11,714 nucleotides of DNA, from positions 55,350-67,063 of the forward strand of contig DKDF01000061.1 in the NCBI GenBank assembly GCA_002451755.1. Direction: 5' to 3'. Both the position numbers and the translations under genes were made by a program. Shown piece by piece: positions 7,409 to 11,714 of the stretch (its first letter is position 1; the number at the start of each line of letters is the position of its first letter). The stretch comes from Ruminococcaceae bacterium UBA6855 (GTDB lineage Bacteria; Bacillota; Clostridia; Oscillospirales; Acutalibacteraceae). Below the pieces are notes generated by a model. The model made no database searches. It had not been told where the DNA came from and saw only the letters and a program-made list of their open reading frames with translations.

Positions 7409-7475
7409 CTCCGGCGAATAGATTTTACATGAACGCTGATTGCTCCGCGCCGGAGGAGCAGCGTTGATTTTACAT
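7409..7475 (-). promoter_or_regulatory. valS 5' leader: hairpin between direct repeats, with a segment complementary to the ribosome binding site
   Basis: On the transcript, CAGCGTT-complementary arms AACGCTG (7465-7459) and CAGCGTT (7438-7432) close a hairpin, continued by CTCC/GGAG (7458-7455 with 7446-7443) and a 4-nt bulge. The apical region contains CTCCGGCG (7455-7448), an exact complement of CGCCGGAG (7416-7409), which includes the valS ribosome binding site. Two perfect copies of GATTTTACAT (plus strand 7421-7430 and 7466-7475) flank the hairpin. Regulation of valS initiation by alternative pairing is possible but not shown; the structure is seen, the function is inferred. Confidence 0.45.
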
Positions 7476-7557
7476 TTCAGAAATCGGCAGCGATGCGGTA
7501 CAGGACACCGACATACGCTTTTTCGGGGATATCCTCTTTTCCGATGAATTACTCTAT

Positions 7558-7586
7558 ATTATCACATTCAGAAGCGTTTTTGTCAA
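7558..7586 (-). promoter_or_regulatory. Sigma-A promoter of valS
   Basis: The minus strand carries TTGACA (7586-7581), a 17-bp spacer, and GATAAT (7563-7558), with TG one base before the -10 as in extended -10 promoters. The predicted start near 7551 leaves a leader of about 145 nt before valS. This gap also has to promote the divergent flippase gene, but I see no convincing plus-strand -35/-10 pair. Confidence 0.8.
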
Positions 7587-7622
7587 GAGATTTAACGCTT
7601 TTTGACTTCTCCGGAGGCAAAA

Positions 7623-9206
7623 ATGAAGAACACGAAACGGCTTCTCATAAACACGCTGACGCTCGCCGCGACATCGTTTCTCATGCGCACGGTCGGCGTT
7701 GCGTTCAATGTATATCTGACCGGGCGGCTGGGTGCGGCGGGAATAGGGCTTTTTTCGCTCGTCACGGATGTATACGCGATGGCGCTGACATTTTCGTTTG
7801 CGGGTCTGCCGCTCGCATCGACGCGGCTCACGGTCGAAGATTCCGGAAAAAATGCAGGTCAGGGCGCATGGATAATGCGGCGGTGCGCGCTCTACGGGCT
7901 GACGGTCGGGTGCATGATGCTCGCCGCCGTATGGTTCGGCGCGGAGCTGATAGCAAAGCTGTGGCTCGGCGACATACGCACGGCGTCGTCGCTTCGCATA
8001 CTCGCGCTGAGCCTCCCCGCGGCGTCGGTCGGCTGTGCGTTCAGCGGATATTTCACGGCGCGGCGCACGGTGCTCAAATATGCGGCGGTGCAGATATTCG
8101 AGCAGGCGGTAAAAATAGCGGTCTCTGTTCTGATGCTGCGATTCCGGGCGGCAAAGGGCGCGGAATACGCCTGCGACGCGGTGGCGCTCGGCATAACGAT
8201 ATCGCAGATAAGCTCGCTGATATGCGCCTTTTTGCTCTATAAATCAACGAAGCATCAAAAGCCGAAAGGAAAAACACCCGGCGGACTTCGGGCTCTGCTG
8301 CGCATTGCGCTCCCCGACGCCGCGGGGTCGTGCGCGCGCTCGGTGCTGCTGACGATAGAGCACCTGCTGATTCCCGTGGGCTTTCGCAAATCGGGGCAGA
8401 GCGCGGGCGGCGCGATGACGCTCTACGGAGTCATTCACGGCATGGCTCTGCCGGTTATACTCTACCCCGCCGCCATAATGACGGCTCTTGCGAGTATGCT
8501 CGTGCCGGAATTTGCCGAATGTGCGGCGCGCGGCAACAGAAACAGGATAGACAGCATGGCGGCGCGGGCAATAAAAATAACCGTGCTGTTTTCGATGGGC
8601 ACGGCGGGAATAATGTTCATTTTTTCCGAGGGGCTGTCGCAGTGCATCTACGGGGACGGGCAATGCGCGGAATATCTGCGCGTGCTCGCGCCGCTGCTGC
8701 CGATAATGTACACAGACACAACGGTTGACGGAATACTCAAGGGGCTCGACCAGCAGGTCTATTCAATGAGATACAACATAATCGACTCCGCGATGTGCGT
8801 CGTGCTCGTGCTGATACTCATCCCGAAATATTCCGTAAAGGGCTATGTCGCGATACTTTTTATCAGCGAGATAGTGAACTTTTCGCTGAGCATACACAGG
8901 CTTTCAAAAGTTTGCACGCTTGAAATAAACATCATGGATTCGATAATAAAACCCGCCGTCTGCGTGACGGCTTCGTTTCTTACGGGACTGCTGCTCTCCT
9001 CGGCGCAGGGCAGCGGAAAAACCGCGCTGACAATCATAATAACTGTCAACGCGGCGGTGTATATTCTTCTGCTGATGCTCACGGGCAGCATCTCGGCGCA
9101 GGATATTATTTGGTTCAAAAATATCTTTTCGCGCGGCTCAAAATCTGAAAAAAGAGGGCTCTGCGCTGCTCGGATAAACGACCGTCAGCGTTCCCTGAGC
9201 GACTGA
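7623..9206 (+). CDS. SpoVB/MurJ-type lipid-linked oligosaccharide flippase
   Basis: This 527-aa polytopic membrane protein belongs to the MOP exporter superfamily, in the polysaccharide-biosynthesis/SpoVB branch. About 14 hydrophobic segments can be traced, from residues 8-30 to 468-490. The N-terminal pattern LMRTVGVAFNVYLTGRLGAAGIGLFSLV (split here only by helix ends at ~20-47) and LPLASTRLTVED (62-73) follow SpoVB and related flippases, which move lipid-linked cell-wall precursors outward across the membrane. Bacillus SpoVB (~518 aa) acts in spore-cortex synthesis; whether this copy serves spores or growth cannot be told from sequence. The start ATG 7623 follows CCGGAGG at 6-nt spacing. 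It is the only plus-strand gene and is divergent from valS. Its last 23 codons overlap the 3' end of the thiamine kinase gene; these C-terminal residues (charged, RINDRQRSLSD) look unconserved. Confidence 0.85.
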   Translation: MKNTKRLLINTLTLAATSFLMRTVGVAFNVYLTGRLGAAGIGLFSLVTDVYAMALTFSFAGLPLASTRLTVEDSGKNAGQGAWIMRRCALYGLTVGCMMLAAVWFGAELIAKLWLGDIRTASSLRILALSLPAASVGCAFSGYFTARRTVLKYAAVQIFEQAVKIAVSVLMLRFRAAKGAEYACDAVALGITISQISSLICAFLLYKSTKHQKPKGKTPGGLRALLRIALPDAAGSCARSVLLTIEHLLIPVGFRKSGQSAGGAMTLYGVIHGMALPVILYPAAIMTALASMLVPEFAECAARGNRNRIDSMAARAIKITVLFSMGTAGIMFIFSEGLSQCIYGDGQCAEYLRVLAPLLPIMYTDTTVDGILKGLDQQVYSMRYNIIDSAMCVVLVLILIPKYSVKGYVAILFISEIVNFSLSIHRLSKVCTLEINIMDSIIKPAVCVTASFLTGLLLSSAQGSGKTALTIIITVNAAVYILLLMLTGSISAQDIIWFKNIFSRGSKSEKRGLCAARINDRQRSLSD

Positions 9207-9776
9207 TATTTCGCTCATTTTACCGACAAATTCATTGCTGACACCGAGGGCGTATGTGTTCTTCAACGTGCCGTTTTTGAGCTCATATTTGAGTCCGTTT
9301 ATAGTGACACCCGATGAGATATCCGAATGGGAGAACACGGAAATCATCCCCTTTGCGTTCCCGTCAAAAATAATTCTGCCGTTTGTTATCGAAGTGAACG
9401 AAGTTTCGCGCGCATCGATAATCGCGGTCATTCCGCGCCTCGACAGAGACGAGATGAGCTGGATATTCGCCAGAGTATGGTCGGCTCTGCCGCCCGATGC
9501 GCCGTAGAGAATGAAGTTTTTATATCCGCGCATCACGCCCTCTGCGACCGCCGCCCCCATATCCGTATCGTTCTTTTCGCAGGGCAGGACGATAATATTC
9601 CGCCCGTTCGGCGTGTGCCCGAGGGAATCGAAATCGCCTATGACCAAATTCGGTGTTATGCCGAGATTCCGGAGATACATCAGACCTTTATCGGCAGCGA
9701 TGATGAAATCGCCCTCCCCTATCGGGCGGATTCCGAAGAAGTCGCCGCCGCCGACTATATGACAAACTTTGCTCAT
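9138..9776 (-). CDS. thiN: Thiamine pyrophosphokinase
   Basis: This 212-aa enzyme transfers pyrophosphate from ATP to thiamine to make the cofactor thiamine diphosphate. Family motifs are GDFDS (47-51), the acidic EKNDTDMGAA (67-76) and GASGGRADHTLANIQLL-like residues from 92 to 107. The C-terminal beta domain (about 130-205) carries ISVFS and GTLTVV. The start ATG 9776-9774 is preceded by GGTGAT at proper spacing; an in-frame start 10 codons earlier would lie in the leader. No TPP riboswitch consensus (CTGAGA, ACCTGAT) is present upstream. In many Bacillota this gene sits near rpe and rsgA; here it does not. Confidence 0.93.
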   Translation of the reverse strand: MSKVCHIVGGGDFFGIRPIGEGDFIIAADKGLMYLRNLGITPNLVIGDFDSLGHTPNGRNIIVLPCEKNDTDMGAAVAEGVMRGYKNFILYGASGGRADHTLANIQLISSLSRRGMTAIIDARETSFTSITNGRIIFDGNAKGMISVFSHSDISSGVTINGLKYELKNGTLKNTYALGVSNEFVGKMSEISVAQGTLTVVYPSSAEPSFFRF

Positions 9777-9805
9777 AATATCACCGTCCGTTTGTTTCTT
9801 TGACA

Positions 9806-9834
9806 ATTATATATCATCAATCATAATTTTTCAA
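9806..9834 (-). promoter_or_regulatory. Sigma-A promoter of thiN
   Basis: The minus strand shows TTGAAA (9834-9829), a 17-bp spacer, and a perfect TATAAT (9811-9806). Transcription would start near 9799, about 23 nt before the ATG. It lies just beyond the terminator of the LCP gene, so the two genes look like separate transcription units. Confidence 0.8.
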
Positions 9835-9842
9835 TTATATAC

Positions 9843-9873
9843 GAAAAGCCGCCCCGGAATATATCCGGAGCGG
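9843..9873 (-). terminator. Rho-independent terminator of the LCP gene
   Basis: On the minus strand CCGCTCCGG (9873-9865) pairs over 9 bp with CCGGGGCGG (9857-9849), with one G-U, a 7-nt loop, then CTTTT. It starts only 6 bp after the LCP stop codon. Confidence 0.8.
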
Positions 9874-9878
9874 TAATT

Positions 9879-11261
9879 TTATGCTGCATCTTCGTCTTCC
9901 GCCGGCGAAGTTGAGCCGAAATCGGGAAGAGTGAACGGGAAGCGGCGGGTCGTGCTCTCCGCCTCGGTGACATCGCTCACGACCTCGGAAGTATGCTCGT
10001 GAGTTACAGGCTCTTCGCTCTCCGCCACAGTGCCGACATCGGTGTGCGGACGGGTCGACGCAGAATATGAGCCTGAGCCGCTGCTGTTGCTACTCGGAAC
10101 CGCGCCCTTTCTCAGCAGATCGACAGCGGAGACATGGTTATCGCCGATCTTTATATTCGTGTCGCCATAGAGAGCGAGCTGAAGCTCACGCGCAACGACG
10201 GGATAATCGACGACCCAGACCGAAAGGCGCTGGTTGATTATCTTGCCGTAGTAGGTATAGAGCTGAGCGGAAGTGTAGTTGCCCTCGGTCGGCATGACTA
10301 TCTGCTTTATCTCGTAGTTCATCCAGCCCTGAGAGAGCGCCTGGGTCATGAGAGAAAGGATCTCGCTGCGCTTGTAGTTCGTCACGACATTGGGAAGGAC
10401 GATATCGAGCGCGTTGTTGAGCTGACCCGCAGAGGCATTCTGTGCGCTCTTGATGAGAGCCATGATAACGGTACGCTGTCTCGCGGTTCTGCCGACATCG
10501 CCCTCGTTGTCGACGTGGCGGATACGGCTATAGACCAGAGCCTGGCTGCCGCTGAGCTTGACGGAATCGCCTGAGGTTATTTTCTTAATCTTCGTTGTGG
10601 TGCGGTTGATATAATCCGCCTCATAGGGCTCAATCGGAACGGACACGCCGCCGAGAGAGTCAATGAGCTTCGGGAAGCTCTTGAAATCGACGCTGATATA
10701 ATGATCGATTTCAATCTTGTAGTTATTTTCAAGCGTCTCGATAAGCGCCGCGGGGCCGCCCCAGAAATAGGCGTGGTTCGTCTTGCAGCAGCGCTCGGAG
10801 CCGTTGATGTTCATATAGGTATAGCAGTCTCTGAGGAAGGACACGAGCGTTATCGTCTTGGTCTTCTTATTGAGCGAGAGCAGGATGATGGCGTCCGAAC
10901 GTCCGCCCTCCGCCTTGCCGGTCTCGCTGTCGACGCCGAGGAGCAGGACATTGATTATATTCTTGCTCGAATACTTCGCGCCGCCGTTCTTCGCCCACGC
11001 AGTTATGAGGCTGTCGATGCTCGAAGCGTCGCTTACATCGTACATCGCATCAAACTGCTCCTCGGGCGCAAAGGTGCCCTCGGGATTGCCGTTGCCGCCG
11101 TGATCGATGGTAATAAGTCCGAGCTTATTGCCGATATAGATGCCGCCGCCGATTATTGCAAGGGCGAGCACCACGCAGACAACGGTAATCGTGATTTTGA
11201 GATTGCGTTTGTTGTTGTCCATAAAAAACTGTTTGAATGTTCTTTTTTCTTTCTTTTCCAT
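9879..11261 (-). CDS. LytR-CpsA-Psr (LCP) family cell-wall glycopolymer transferase
   Basis: The 460-aa protein has a short basic cytoplasmic N-terminus, one membrane segment at about 21-45, and an extracellular LCP domain at about 100-325. LCP enzymes attach teichoic acid or other polymers from polyprenyl pyrophosphate carriers to peptidoglycan. Expected lipid/Mg-binding residues are present: NVLLLGVDS (104-112) with Asp111, GGRSDAIIL (119-127) with Arg121 and Asp123, SFLRDCY (141-147) with Arg144, YSRIRH (244-249), and GDVGRTARQR (254-263). From about 389 to the end the chain becomes rich in Ser, Thr and Glu with a Pro-containing finish, a likely disordered wall-exposed tail. The start ATG 11261-11259 follows AAAGTGAG; a TTG at 11279 is the alternative. 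It is monocistronic, with its own promoter and terminator. Confidence 0.92.
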   Translation of the reverse strand: MEKKEKRTFKQFFMDNNKRNLKITITVVCVVLALAIIGGGIYIGNKLGLITIDHGGNGNPEGTFAPEEQFDAMYDVSDASSIDSLITAWAKNGGAKYSSKNIINVLLLGVDSETGKAEGGRSDAIILLSLNKKTKTITLVSFLRDCYTYMNINGSERCCKTNHAYFWGGPAALIETLENNYKIEIDHYISVDFKSFPKLIDSLGGVSVPIEPYEADYINRTTTKIKKITSGDSVKLSGSQALVYSRIRHVDNEGDVGRTARQRTVIMALIKSAQNASAGQLNNALDIVLPNVVTNYKRSEILSLMTQALSQGWMNYEIKQIVMPTEGNYTSAQLYTYYGKIINQRLSVWVVDYPVVARELQLALYGDTNIKIGDNHVSAVDLLRKGAVPSSNSSGSGSYSASTRPHTDVGTVAESEEPVTHEHTSEVVSDVTEAESTTRRFPFTLPDFGSTSPAEDEDAA

Positions 11262-11292
11262 AAAGCAGCTCACTTTCAACAGTATACGGCAT

Positions 11293-11301
11293 ATTGTATC
11301 A
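11293..11301 (-). promoter_or_regulatory. Extended -10 promoter candidate for the LCP gene
   Basis: The minus strand reads TGATACAAT (11301-11293), an extended -10 (TGn plus TACAAT). No good -35 lies 17 bp upstream; a nearby TTGACA (11312-11307) is too close, with a 10-bp spacer. The predicted leader is about 25 nt and contains the AAAGTGAG ribosome binding site. Confidence 0.45.
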
Positions 11302-11413
11302 CTTTTCGTGTCAAAAAGCTATACCAATCCCACAATTTTATTGTTTCTTTATTTTTGGCTGTTTACACAAAGCGTGCAAAATATAAAACGCGCGAAATTG
11401 AGATTTTACTGCA

Positions 11414-11453
11414 CGGCGGCGGAAAATTTTTTCGGAGGATGATATCGCCGCCG
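11414..11453. repeat. GC-rich inverted repeat
   Basis: CGGCGGCG (11414-11421) and CGCCGCCG (11446-11453) are perfect complements 24 bp apart, with an A/T-rich inner stretch. Neither side is followed by a T-run, so it is not an obvious terminator. Its role is unknown. Confidence 0.4.
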
Positions 11454-11461
11454 AAAAAGAC

Positions 11462-11714
11462 CAATTGATATAACGCTGAGCATACATAAAACGGATTGAC
11501 AAATTGGGATTTGTCTATCACTTGAGCTGTAGCAAAGTAAAAGTAAGCGACTCAATTGATTTTTATAATCAGACCTCCAATAGCCGCGCCGCAGTGTTTG
11601 ATAGCTAACGGAGAGGGGCGGGCAACATCACCGAAGCGCCGCCGGTGGCGGATGAAGCGAGGCGATGTTGGCGACTATGTTTTGAGAGGGCTGAACGGCT
11701 TGCGAAGCAAGACG
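11462..11714. other. Gene-free right edge with clustered inverted repeats; possible structured RNA or dispersed repeat
   Basis: No open frame here has a start, ribosome binding site and recognisable protein. The stretch instead contains a series of short perfect inverted repeats. GACAAAT/ATTTGTC (11498-11515) comes first. CTCC-aa-TAGC (11575-11584) pairs with GCTA-ac-GGAG (11604-11613) around a symmetric internal loop. CAACATC/GATGTTG (11623-11670) encloses the nested CCGCC/GGCGG hairpin (11639-11651). CTTGC/GCAAG (11699-11711) has a GAA loop. The element continues past the window edge, and its strand is unknown. It matches no RNA family that I can name: not tRNA, tmRNA, SRP RNA or RNase P RNA by their conserved segments. 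Confidence 0.4.

Noticed and set aside
6372..7421. Long plus-strand open frame opposite the valS 5' half
   Set aside because: It is antisense to the highly conserved synthetase core. It is an effect of codon bias in valS, not a separate gene.
7476..7551. Possible T-box in the valS leader (GGTG and ACCGC near 7500-7515)
   Set aside because: The contiguous T-box core GGGTGGNACCGCG is absent, a 6-nt insertion splits the match, there is no terminator hairpin with T-run, and the leader is too short for a normal stem I.
9777..9805. TPP riboswitch upstream of thiN
   Set aside because: The leader after the predicted start is only about 23 nt and lacks the thi-box consensus.
11438..11468. Mini-gene starting with ATG right after GGAGG at 11433-11437
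   Set aside because: The spacing is zero, the peptide is only nine residues, and it lies within an inverted repeat.
1..11714. CRISPR arrays, insertion sequences, prophage or toxin-antitoxin genes
   Set aside because: No regularly spaced repeats, transposase or integrase motifs, or phage-like proteins were seen on either strand.

Overview
The window looks like chromosomal DNA from a spore-forming, moderately GC-rich Clostridia bacterium (Bacillota). My best guess is the Oscillospiraceae/Ruminococcaceae or a related gut lineage, but that is inference. The evidence is an intact spoIIA locus (spoIIAA-spoIIAB-sigF), strong GGAGG ribosome binding sites, TTGACA/TATAAT-type promoters, a LytR-CpsA-Psr cell-wall protein, and short hairpin repeats of a kind I associate with gut Clostridia. 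Nothing points to a plasmid, phage, CRISPR array or insertion sequence. No tRNA or rRNA gene was seen.

Layout from left to right. Positions 1-565 (minus) hold the N-terminal part of a YgjP-type zinc metallopeptidase cut by the window edge, overlapping by 4 nt a dihydrodipicolinate-synthase-family lyase/aldolase (562-1485, minus) that has its own sigma-A-like promoter. Next comes the spoIIA operon (2977 down to 1548, minus), with overlapping genes for the anti-anti-sigma factor, the anti-sigma factor and sigma-F. A 350-bp gap holds a weak sigma-H-like promoter candidate, a hairpin repeat and the folC terminator. folC (3329-4600, minus) follows, then a second hairpin repeat, then valS (4767-7406, minus) with a long structured leader and a strong promoter. 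The only plus-strand gene is a SpoVB/MurJ-type lipid flippase (7623-9206), divergent from valS. It overlaps tail to tail with a thiamine pyrophosphokinase (9138-9776, minus). An LCP-family protein (9879-11261, minus) with its own promoter and terminator follows. The last ~430 bp contain no convincing gene, but the end is rich in short inverted repeats that could form an RNA or belong to a dispersed repeat.

Functionally this is a mixture. It holds a forespore commitment switch (SpoIIAA/SpoIIAB/SigF), envelope functions (the flippase and the LCP protein) that may serve growth or spore-wall synthesis, and housekeeping enzymes for folate polyglutamylation, valine charging and thiamine activation. 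I did not find a clearly new multi-gene system. The observations most worth a second look are the folded right-hand edge, the valS leader (a hairpin between 10-bp direct repeats, with a segment complementary to the ribosome binding site), the paired GTAGGG hairpin repeats, and the atypical active site of the DapA-like protein next to sigF.
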